A stretch of DNA of 64,000 nucleotides from Pseudomonadales bacterium. Lineage in GTDB: Bacteria; Pseudomonadota; Gammaproteobacteria; Pseudomonadales; Pseudohongiellaceae. The notes under the pieces were generated by a model. It saw only the letters and a list, made by a program, of their open reading frames with translations, was not told the DNA's origin and ran no database searches. Shown piece after piece: positions 54,999-62,687 of the stretch. How positions within the stretch are numbered: the first letter of the stretch is position 1; each line of letters opens with the position of its first letter. Where the stretch lies: assembly GCA_024234395.1 (NCBI GenBank), contig JACKOH010000001.1, positions 1,197,001-1,261,000 on the forward strand, in the 5' to 3' direction. The translations under genes and the position numbers were made by a program.

Positions 54999-56138
54999 TC
55001 AACAGTAATCCGCTCGATTGTAAGCGGCTCTCGTAGTGTTCTTGTCAATGTGCGCAAGCGAGACTTCAATCAGTTCAGAGTCAAAGCCCTGCTCGTTCAA
55101 GGTGGTGCTGGCGAGCGATCTCATGCCGTGTGCCGTCAATCGACGGTGAAACCCCATACGTTTCAGGGCAACATTCGCGCTTGAATTGTTTACAGGTTGC
55201 CTGGGATTGACGTCGCCAGGAAAGAGGTATTCGCCCTTTCCGCTGATCATCCTTATGTGCTCAAGTAGTCGTGACGTTTGGGGAGTTAGGGGAATAATGT
55301 GAATTCGGCGCTTCTTTGTTCGATTTTCGGGTATAACCCATAGCTCTTTGTCAGAATCGATCTCATCCCAGCGCGCGCCTGCGGCCTCTCCGGGGCGCGT
55401 CATTGTGTGCAACTGCCATAGAATCAATAAGTATGTGGTTCGGCGGATGTTCGCATGCTTGAGGGCATACATCAGTTCTGAGAGTTCCTCAGGCTTGAGA
55501 GTGGGATTATTGGTCACAGTTGGAGACTCAAAGGCGTGACGAATTCCAGCCAATGGATTGCCGACTACCATGCCGGAATTGTTGGCGTAGGTCATGATCT
55601 GATTTAGCCGAGAACAAAGCCGCTTGATCATTTCGAGTTTTCCTGCCTTCACCAGTGGCTGTAGCGCTGATATGACATCTGGGGCGGTAATGTTTGCTAA
55701 AGGGAATCCACCCAGTTTTGGGAATACATGCTTTTCGAGTGAATTGATAATATCGTCGGCATAGTCAGGTGTGATCTTCCTTCTCTTGAGATCCCACCAC
55801 TGACGGCTAACAATTTCTAGAGTCGTCGCTTGCTGTCGGACTTTTTCTGCTTTGGTGTGGTCGCGCCCTGCTTTTGGGTCAATCCCCTGGGCCAACTGCT
55901 CCCTTGCTCTGGAGCGCTCCTTGCGAGCTTCAGCCAATGAAGTTTCTGGATAGATACCAAAGGAAAGATTTGCGCGTTTGCTCGTGTGGGGGCGCGTATA
56001 GTTGAAGATCCACAGTTTCGAACCGTTGGGCTTAATTCTCAGAGCGAGGCCACGCCCATCTGAAAGGCTATATTCTTTAGGTTTTGGCTTTGCTTGATTG
56101 ACCTGAGTGTTGGTCAGTGGAACTACTGTTCTCGCCAT
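54999..56138 (-). CDS. Tyrosine integrase truncated by IS21
   Basis: P4-type integrase, 379 codons read to a stop made by the IS end (TAC TGT TGA at 55004/54999). Arm-binding N-domain (YSLSDGRGLALRIKPNG), then catalytic Arg in TRPGEAAGARWDEID, HGMRS for His-Arg, LAHID for the second His, and Tyr in AAYNRADY. Normally about 20 more residues (LEQRR..M..W) follow. The catalytic residues survive, so activity is not excluded. Divergent from the intact integrase. Confidence 0.9.
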   Translation of the reverse strand: MARTVVPLTNTQVNQAKPKPKEYSLSDGRGLALRIKPNGSKLWIFNYTRPHTSKRANLSFGIYPETSLAEARKERSRAREQLAQGIDPKAGRDHTKAEKVRQQATTLEIVSRQWWDLKRRKITPDYADDIINSLEKHVFPKLGGFPLANITAPDVISALQPLVKAGKLEMIKRLCSRLNQIMTYANNSGMVVGNPLAGIRHAFESPTVTNNPTLKPEELSELMYALKHANIRRTTYLLILWQLHTMTRPGEAAGARWDEIDSDKELWVIPENRTKKRRIHIIPLTPQTSRLLEHIRMISGKGEYLFPGDVNPRQPVNNSSANVALKRMGFHRRLTAHGMRSLASTTLNEQGFDSELIEVSLAHIDKNTTRAAYNRADYC

Positions 56139-56478
56139 CGATGTAACACCGGATTAGGGCTTTGCCGCAAATGTTACAACCAGTGTTACTAAAATTGACG
56201 AATGTTACAAGTCTTTAACGAATTTTAGCGATTCATATTTTTGTCCTGATCGCTCTATTTACAGAGCCAACTGAACATTAACGAATTTTAGCGATGTAAC
56301 ATTTGGCGGTGAGGGAGTCCGCTGTTATAGCTTTTCATGACGTCCTATTTAATTCATTTTAAACTGTAATAACAAATAGTTAACATCCTATACATTCCAT
56401 CTCGATCCATTATAATCCTCGTTTAGTGGGGGACCTATTGGGGGACTACACTTCCCCCCTTCTCACAAAGAGGACTTC
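56139..56478. other. Region between divergent integrases with repeat sites
   Basis: Contains two copies of the 18-bp TTAACGAATTTTAGCGAT (56215-56232, 56278-56295), five TGTAACA/TGTTACA-type motifs between 56150 and 56300, the 15-bp att-like repeat (56303-56317), and a doubled TGGGGGAC just before the second integrase (56427-56450). These look like integrase arm sites and/or core att sites. No gene. Confidence 0.6.
56303..56317 (+). repeat. att-like repeat matching tRNA-Ser 3' end, right copy
   Basis: TTGGCGGTGAGGGAG, identical to 43278-43292. Lies between the two integrase genes, next to the 18-bp direct repeat, where an attP or attachment remnant would be expected. Confidence 0.55.
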
Positions 56479-57654
56479 ATGTCGATTCACAAACTCACTC
56501 CGCGTAAGGTGGCGACTGCTGGACCAGGTAAGTACGAGGACGGAGGAGGTCTTCGGCTTGTAGTTTCCAACCATGGTGCAAAGAAATGGGTATTGCGTTT
56601 CACCATCAACGGTAAGCGCCGTGAGATGGGACTAGGTAGCTTCCCCGATGTAGGGCTTGCCGAGGCTCGGGATCTGGCTACCGAGAGCCGGAAACTGGCC
56701 AAGAAAGGCATCGATCCGATTGCTACAAGGCAGATCGAACAGGAGCAGATTCCCACCTTTACTACCTGTGCGGCCCGTTTTATCCGAGCACACCGTCGCG
56801 GCTGGAAGAACGCCAAGCACGCCCGCCAGTGGGTAAGCACGCTCAAGACCTACGCCCGGCCGGTAATTGGCACCAAGCTAGTAAACACAATCACAACAGA
56901 AGATGTGCTAAGCATCCTCTCCCCTATCTGGACTACCAAGACCGAAACTGCCAAGCGTCTACAAGGTCGGATTGAGAACATCCTGGACTACGCTGCCGCC
57001 CACAAGTACTGCGATCCGTTGAATCCCGCTCGATGGCGCGGTCACCTGGACAAACTGCTACCAAAACCCTCGCGGGTGAAAAAGGTCAACCACCACCCCG
57101 CTATGCCTCACGATGACGTCCCAGACTTTATGGCCGAATTAGCCGGCAACCGCAGTATATCTTCGTTAGCGCTTAGATTCTTGATACTCACTGCCACTCG
57201 AACCAGTGAGGTGTTGAATGCGCAGTGGAAAGAAATCGACCTCGATGCTGGCATCTGGATTATACCTGCTGAACGAATGAAGACCCGGCGCGAACACCGG
57301 GTACCACTTTCAGACAAGGCCATGGACATTCTGGATGCCCTGCCCCGTATTGACAACAATCCTCACTTGTTCCCCGGCACTCGTCACGGTCAACCCTTAT
57401 CTAACATGGCTCTGTTGCAATTGATGCGCGGCATGGGCTACGGAGTCAAGGGCATTCGAGGAAACTATGTCCCTCATGGCTTCCGGTCCAGTTTTAGAGA
57501 CTGGTCCGGCGAGGTTTCGAGTTTTCCGCGAGATGTGGCAGAAATGGCCTTGGCGCATGTTATTGAGAATAAGGTAGAAGCCGCGTATAGGCGCGGCGAC
57601 TTGTTCACTAAACGCCGACAAATGATGCAAGAGTGGGCTGAGTACCTCGCCTAA
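56479..57654 (+). CDS. Tyrosine integrase, intact
   Basis: 391 residues, P4-type. N-domain KYEDGGGLRLVVSNHGAKKW; catalytic Arg in TATRTSEVLNAQWKEIDL, HGFRSSFRDW, LAHVIENKVEAAYRRGDL with the catalytic Tyr, and the normal tail FTKRRQMMQEWAEYL. ATG at 56479 with AGAGGA upstream. It may have mobilised the region on either side. The 57655-57952 gap holds nothing recognisable. Confidence 0.93.
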   Translation: MSIHKLTPRKVATAGPGKYEDGGGLRLVVSNHGAKKWVLRFTINGKRREMGLGSFPDVGLAEARDLATESRKLAKKGIDPIATRQIEQEQIPTFTTCAARFIRAHRRGWKNAKHARQWVSTLKTYARPVIGTKLVNTITTEDVLSILSPIWTTKTETAKRLQGRIENILDYAAAHKYCDPLNPARWRGHLDKLLPKPSRVKKVNHHPAMPHDDVPDFMAELAGNRSISSLALRFLILTATRTSEVLNAQWKEIDLDAGIWIIPAERMKTRREHRVPLSDKAMDILDALPRIDNNPHLFPGTRHGQPLSNMALLQLMRGMGYGVKGIRGNYVPHGFRSSFRDWSGEVSSFPRDVAEMALAHVIENKVEAAYRRGDLFTKRRQMMQEWAEYLA

Positions 57655-57952
57655 TTCAACGCTGGCGCAGAGAGCATTCCGATTTACGGTAGTGTTTAGC
57701 CGATACCATTTGCGGGCGCTACAAATAGCGAGGCTAACTCAACAAGCACTGCTATTTTCGCTTTGAAATCCTGAGCAGCTCTTTCTAGGGGATTAACCCG
57801 GCATCACTGAACAGCTAAAACTTCTACCCAATACGAACTGCAAGATGGTATAAATTAACTTGCTGCGAAATCTGATACAGTGACTACGTAAAAATTTGTC
57901 CAGTACCAATACGTTCTCAGAAAATTAGAACTTACCTGAATTGAACACACTC

Positions 57953-58513
57953 TTAGGAGGATTTCTGAAGTGGCTGAGATGTGAAAATTCTACTTCCATT
58001 GGTGCTTTTTTTTGTGTGAAAAATATTTTGAAATGGAAATAGTTTTAGCTTCATTACTATGGCGTAAACCATCACTCCTGCACCAATCCCCATTAACACC
58101 AATCCAGATAGAAAATTTGATTGCAAAAGAACGATTGATTCTAATGTTGCCCTAAACATTAGGAAAGCAACAAGTAAGTAGCCTATAGGATTCATTCTGA
58201 ATAGCAGATAAATCGAGGTTACAGGTAATAATAAACCCACTATTAATGCGATAATGATGACATCAGTTGGCAATTGCATTAGTTGGGGAGAAAGGCCAAT
58301 AAAGTTCAACACAACTAAAAAGGAATATATCGAAATCAGCAAAGAATTGGGAAGCTTTAGATTAGCTGCAATTTCTCTATCTGGAACCAGAGACAAAATT
58401 TTGGCTCCTTTGTTGATGTCTCCATCGTTATCCACCAATCTCTCGAAGGCTTGTGTTTTTGACAAGCCTTTCCTTAAGTCTTCTCGCAGTGTTTTGATAG
58501 CGTCTTCAGCCAT
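57953..58513 (-). CDS. Membrane protein of unknown function
   Basis: 186 residues. A cytoplasmic N-terminus (TLREDLRKGLSKTQAFERLV, then NDGDINKGAKILS) is followed by four hydrophobic segments (SLLISIYSFLVVLNFIGL; DVIIIALIVGLLLPVTSIYL; IGYLLVAFLMFRATLE; LVLMGIGAGVMVYAIVM) and a basic tail. No family recognised. It is 44 bp downstream of the candidate immunity gene of the RHS locus, so it may be another immunity or accessory gene. Confidence 0.6.
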   Translation of the reverse strand: MAEDAIKTLREDLRKGLSKTQAFERLVDNDGDINKGAKILSLVPDREIAANLKLPNSLLISIYSFLVVLNFIGLSPQLMQLPTDVIIIALIVGLLLPVTSIYLLFRMNPIGYLLVAFLMFRATLESIVLLQSNFLSGLVLMGIGAGVMVYAIVMKLKLFPFQNIFHTKKSTNGSRIFTSQPLQKSS

Positions 58514-58557
58514 TAGGCTTACCTTATAACAATTAATAAAGAACAGAAAGCACCCGG

Positions 58558-59013
58558 CTAACTAATATTCTTACTATTCTCAATGGCATTACGACGATAA
58601 TGTATGAACCAAAGACTGGCTAAAATCAGGATCGTCAATATCCAAAATACATTTGTTATATTATGCATCCTACGGAATTCTTTAAAGTGATATACTTGTA
58701 CATCCCCAATGAAGAGCTCCATTAAATGCCACCCGGCAAAACTAGCCCTAAGTTGATTTCCGATAACTTCATTTAGAATCGAGTAATTACATCTCTGTCG
58801 ATAGGCTCGCGCAAAAACCCGCTGTTTATCAGCCAGATCTATTACATAATCTGCCCGCTGTTTCCTATAGTGACAAGTAATACCTACTATCTCCCCTTCG
58901 ACGATACGGACGTCTCCTGCATATTTTTCAAATTCTGGCGACCAAACAAACCTGTTACATAACCAGATAAGAATTCCACCATAGAAAAAAAAAGGCAATT
59001 TACGCATATTCAA
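58558..59013 (-). CDS. Small membrane protein, candidate RHS immunity
   Basis: 151 residues with an N-terminal helix (FFFYGGILIWLCNRF) and a C-terminal helix (VFWILTILILASLWFIHY). Overlaps the RHS gene end by 4 bp (ATGA-type), the classic place for the cognate immunity gene of an RHS toxin tip. Sequence itself gives no family; role inferred from position. Confidence 0.6.
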   Translation of the reverse strand: MNMRKLPFFFYGGILIWLCNRFVWSPEFEKYAGDVRIVEGEIVGITCHYRKQRADYVIDLADKQRVFARAYRQRCNYSILNEVIGNQLRASFAGWHLMELFIGDVQVYHFKEFRRMHNITNVFWILTILILASLWFIHYRRNAIENSKNIS

Positions 59014-60209
59014 AATGCACCACCCTGAATTTCGCGATTAAGGTCATTTATATCTATCGCACTGCCCATGACGTCAGATGTCCCCCCTAGTAAGTTAATG
59101 AAACCTTCTAAAACATCATCAATCGTACTTAAACTGGAAAAGATTTCAAATGGGGCCCTAATTACCCCGCTAGTGCCAATAAAACCGAATCCTACATCAG
59201 CCGCTGTCCCAACGCTACCTGGCAATGTGCGCTCGAGCAATGAACTTCCTGTTGCTGCTCCAGACAGGTCATTCAAGGCCATTAAGGCCATTCCGGTAAC
59301 CGCTAAAACGCATCCTGCTCCTGTTCCACACATAGCGAGCATACTCACCGCTGAGTACCCTGCTGTAATTGAGCTAATACCGCTAAGTATACGTTCGACA
59401 ATTTCTAATTTGAGCTGCGTTCGAGAGGCTTCCTCCATTACCGACATGTTGTCAGACATCTCACCATTCGCTAGTTCTATTGCGTCATTTACTATCGTCG
59501 ATACTAGTTTGATGCTACTTTGCAAGTTTTCATTTGCAATACTCGATCCTAGGTTAATCCCTTCATCAGATCCAGGTATCCCTTCGAAAGCACCATTGAT
59601 TGATCCACCTCCCCAAGTCAAGTTGTTGTTACTTCCAGCTGGATTACCGTACCAAACACTGACACCCTGTGTCGACTCATTACCTACATTATAGGTTACG
59701 TTAGTTTGTCCAATAATACGTCCCCCAGTTGGAACAGGACGTGAGCCAGATCCACCTTGCCTGTAATCATCATCGCTCATCGAACCTTCACTATCTTCGA
59801 AGCCTGTAGGATCAACTCTTGTTCCCGGATTATTCCTGACATATGTCATTCTGTTAATTGATTGTGAACTGAACATATCAGGAATCGTTGGATCTGCAGA
59901 CATAAACCGTCCCACCTCAGGGTCATAAATCCTAGCATTCATGTTGATGAGATGGATGCCATTAACCCCACCAGGCAAGTGTTGGTGGTCCGTGTACCCC
60001 CTGGTTGTCGGAGCTGTAATTGCCCCGGTCGGATCTTCAGTACCGTTTGGGTTTCGCCTTCTTCCCCACACATCGTACGCGAGGCTCTGCACAATACTTC
60101 CGCTGTCATCGGTAACAACAATAACTGATCGCTCATGATCAGCAACAAACCCTTGAAATGTCGTGGTGAATTGCCCCGGGAAAATCGGAGGGCGTTTAGT
60201 TTGAGTCAT
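59010..60209 (-). CDS. RHS C-terminal fragment with toxin-like tip
   Basis: 399 codons beginning at an ATG inside the IS3 right end (MTQTKRPPIFPG is IS-derived, then TTFQGFVADHERS is RHS). Residues 83-137 hold the RHS core (INMNARIYDPEVGRFMSADP... RVDPTGF). The following ~260 residues are the variable tip: Gly/Ser-rich then hydrophobic (AVSMLAMCGTGAGCVLAVTG). No known toxin motif found. It may be expressed from the IS start. Confidence 0.7.
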   Translation of the reverse strand: MTQTKRPPIFPGQFTTTFQGFVADHERSVIVVTDDSGSIVQSLAYDVWGRRRNPNGTEDPTGAITAPTTRGYTDHQHLPGGVNGIHLINMNARIYDPEVGRFMSADPTIPDMFSSQSINRMTYVRNNPGTRVDPTGFEDSEGSMSDDDYRQGGSGSRPVPTGGRIIGQTNVTYNVGNESTQGVSVWYGNPAGSNNNLTWGGGSINGAFEGIPGSDEGINLGSSIANENLQSSIKLVSTIVNDAIELANGEMSDNMSVMEEASRTQLKLEIVERILSGISSITAGYSAVSMLAMCGTGAGCVLAVTGMALMALNDLSGAATGSSLLERTLPGSVGTAADVGFGFIGTSGVIRAPFEIFSSLSTIDDVLEGFINLLGGTSDVMGSAIDINDLNREIQGGAF

Positions 60210-61114
60210 GCCGCCATGGCAGACTCTTCAATTTTGTCATAGTACTGCTTTTCGTATTCCGCTGGCGGAATATTTCCAATCGGTTCCAGCAGCCGCCTGT
60301 TGTTAAACCACTCGACCCATTCCAGGGTAGCGTATTCCACGTCGTCGATAGTCTTCCAAGGTCCCCGTTTGGGATTGCGAATGACCTCTGTTTTGTAGAG
60401 GCCATTGATCGTTTCGGCCAGCGCGTTGTCATAGGAGTCACCCACAGAGCCGACCGAGGATTCGATGCCGGCTTCTGCCAGGCGGTCACTGTAACGGATC
60501 GATAGGTACTGGCTGCCACGGTCGCTGTGGTGGATCAGGTTGTCAGTCTCCTTCCTGGCCCAGATTGCTTGTTCCAGGGCATCCAGTACCAGTTCTGTTT
60601 TAAGTGATCGGCTTACCTTCCAGCCGACGATAGCGCGTGCATAGACATCTACCACGAACGCCACATAGACAAACCCTGACCAAGTGGCTACGAACGTAAT
60701 GTCCGCTACCCAAAGCTGGTTAGGCCGCTCAGCAACGAACTGACGGTTTACCAGATCAGAGGGCCGGTCCTGGCTGTCATCGCTGATTGTGGTCCAGCAC
60801 TTGGCACCACCACGGCTTACACCCTGGATACCAAGCTGCTTCATCAATCGTTCTACCGTGCAACGGGCAATAACGAAACCCTCGCGCTTCATTTGTCGCC
60901 AGACCTTTCTGACGCCATACACTTGCTGATTCTCGTCCCACACGCGCTGGATCTCGGGCTTCAGGTGACGGTCCCGTATTGATAGGTTGGACTCTTTGTC
61001 TGGATCAGATTCCCGGTCTTTATGCTCATAGTAAGTTGAGACAGCTATCGGCAACTGCTTACACATTGGCTCGATTCCGTACTGTTCTTTGTGAGCATCG
61101 ACAAAGGCAATCAT
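60206..61114 (-). CDS. IS3 OrfB (DDE transposase)
   Basis: 302 residues. DDE regions: WVADITFVATWSGFVYVAFV, DNLIHHSDRGSQYLSIRYSD and GDSYDNALAETINGLYKTE. Begins 4 bp before the orfA stop; the fusion OrfAB would come from -1 frameshifting as usual in IS3. Complete. Confidence 0.94.
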   Translation of the reverse strand: MIAFVDAHKEQYGIEPMCKQLPIAVSTYYEHKDRESDPDKESNLSIRDRHLKPEIQRVWDENQQVYGVRKVWRQMKREGFVIARCTVERLMKQLGIQGVSRGGAKCWTTISDDSQDRPSDLVNRQFVAERPNQLWVADITFVATWSGFVYVAFVVDVYARAIVGWKVSRSLKTELVLDALEQAIWARKETDNLIHHSDRGSQYLSIRYSDRLAEAGIESSVGSVGDSYDNALAETINGLYKTEVIRNPKRGPWKTIDDVEYATLEWVEWFNNRRLLEPIGNIPPAEYEKQYYDKIEESAMAA

Positions 61115-61434
61115 TTCTTTGGTCGGCGGTCGAGCTCCGCCTGGGCGAAAAAAGCTGATGCCTTGCGCAAAATCTCGTTGGCTTGCTTAAGCTCTCGGTT
61201 TTCCCGTTCCAGTTCCTTAAGCCGATCTCGATCTGCGCTAGTTAAGCCGTCTCGCTTGCCTTGATCGATCTCTGCCTGCTTGACCCACTTACGTAACGTC
61301 TCAGGCGTACAACCAACCTTTGCGGCTATTGAATTAATCGCTGCCCATTGCGAGCTGTGTTGATCCTGCTGTTCAAACAGCATCCGAACAGCGCGTTCTC
61401 GGTACTCTGGTGAATATCTTGTTCCTTTCTTCAT
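61111..61434 (-). CDS. IS3 OrfA (helix-turn-helix)
   Basis: 107 residues: KGTRYSPEYRERAVRMLFEQ then VGCTPETLRKWVKQAE (HTH) and a leucine-zipper-like tail RLKELERENRELKQANEILR. Overlaps orfB by 4 bp. Confidence 0.93.
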   Translation of the reverse strand: MKKGTRYSPEYRERAVRMLFEQQDQHSSQWAAINSIAAKVGCTPETLRKWVKQAEIDQGKRDGLTSADRDRLKELERENRELKQANEILRKASAFFAQAELDRRPKK

Positions 61435-61489
61435 AGGGGTCTATCCTCTCAAGAATTAGACCCTCCGGTAAACCCGGGGCGATTCATGG

Positions 61490-62665
61490 AGCTGGGAGAC
61501 GTCTTTTTGGTTCTTACGCCTACCCGCTCACCATCTGCAAAGAGGTAATCGTTGTAAGTCCCCCCGTCACTGGTGATGTATTCTGACTGTAGGCCTGCGA
61601 CCGGGTCGTTCAAGAAGCGTGTAACTGTTGAACCATCACTTTGCTTTATCCGTTGGTGCTCGGCGTCATACACAAACGAAACTGACAAAGATCCTTCGGT
61701 AATGGAAGTTACCCTGTTGAAGGCTGTCCAAGTCACCGAGCGGCCCGCACCGGAAGTCATGTTGCCGTTATCGTCATAAACAAAAGAAGGGTAATGCACA
61801 CCGTTTACAGAACCGTAGATGGAACTTACAGAATAGGGATGGGCATTACCTGGGGATGGGTAATTGTAAGTGTTGACGTTCGAAGATCCGAGCTCTGTCT
61901 TACTTAAAATATTGCCGACATCGTTGTAAGTTACGCTGCGAGTTGTACTCCCGATAGTCGCGTCGGTCATTCTATTCATGGCGTCAAAAGAAAATGTTTC
62001 CGTGACGCTCTGATTAAGGTCTTGCCGCTGCGTGAGATTTCCGAGCGTGTCATAGGTAAACGTCAAATCAGCAATGGCGTTTGACGCTCCTGCTTCTACG
62101 CCTGTAATCCGACCATACACATCGTAAGTTCGATCAATGGTATACCCATTACTGAGATTCATTGCCGCCTGAGTATACTGCCCCGCAGCGTTCCGACTAT
62201 TTGCGGTCCATAGCGTATTTCCTGAGCTGTCTTCTTTCAGGTATTTCAAGTATCGCTGGGTGCTTGTGTACTCGTAACGTACTTCATACCCAGAAGGGTA
62301 CTCCACGGTGTTTAGTCGACCGTCACTGTTGTATGAGTACAGGTAATCGTAATTGCCGCTATCGATTGTCAACCGCGTCTGAGAGGGCCTGCCTAACGAA
62401 TCATAAGAGTGAATTCGCTTGTTCCCTTGGCTAGTGGACATTTCCTTCAATTTACCCACGCCATTCGTAGCCGTGTCGTAGGTAAATGTGCTGGTCATGT
62501 CTTCAGCTACAAGTGATGTTAGCCGGCCCAGTTTGTCATAGGCGTAGGTTGTATCTTGGTCTTTTGCATCGGTCTGAAGTTTTAGCCGATCCAGAACATT
62601 GTATTCATAGTCCCAAGTCCCCATGCTGGGATCAACCATGCGAGTAATACGGCCACGAGTATCAA
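61490..62665 (-). pseudogene. RHS middle fragment (after duplication, before IS3)
   Basis: About 390 RHS residues in one frame, open from a TTG at 62687 and ending inside the IS3 at 61449. YD repeats: YDKLGRLTSLVAEDMTS, YDVYGRITGVEAGAS, FVYDDNGNMTSGAGRSV. The RHS-derived part is 61490-62665. Alone it lacks both the N-terminal shell and the C-terminal tip. Confidence 0.75.
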
Positions 62666-62687
62666 GTAATACGGCCACGAGTATCAA
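62644..62687. repeat. 22-bp tandem duplication that frameshifts the RHS gene
   Basis: Two perfect 22-bp copies, 62644-62665 and 62666-62687, encoding DTRGRIT on minus. Because 22 is not a multiple of 3 the frame shifts and a stop follows DTRGRIT. With a single copy the frame reads on into RMVDPSMGTWDYEY. Confidence 0.93.

Larger units (their letters stand above)
52534..55004 (-). mobile_element. IS21 family insertion sequence (second, distinct element)
   Basis: 2471 bp, different from the first copy. Both ends begin TGTTGATTTGCA, with internal repeats of TTGACCC/TTTTGCATC type. I find no target duplication: left flank ends TGGCG, right flank starts GTAATCC, so the neighbourhood may have been rearranged. 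It cuts the C-terminus of the integrase at 55005. Confidence 0.88.
60167..61486 (-). mobile_element. IS3 family insertion sequence
   Basis: 1320 bp. Ends read TGAATCGCCCCGGG (left, on minus) and TGAATTGCCCCGGG (right), with further CGGAGGG matches. A 3-bp duplication TGG (60164-60166 and 61487-61489, plus strand) flanks it, as is usual for IS3. Carries orfA and orfB. Confidence 0.93.

Noticed and set aside
51628..55004. Composite IS21 transposon bounded by 51628 and 55004
   Set aside because: The 51628 end points the same way as the 52534 end and is diverged from it, and the flanks GTAACTCCG and GTAATCCGC are only similar, not identical. I treat it as a relic.
56427..56450. Doubled TGGGGGAC as a CRISPR-like or att repeat
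   Set aside because: Only two short copies; no spacer regularity, so not a CRISPR. Kept only as a possible integrase-linked repeat. No CRISPR array was seen anywhere in the window.
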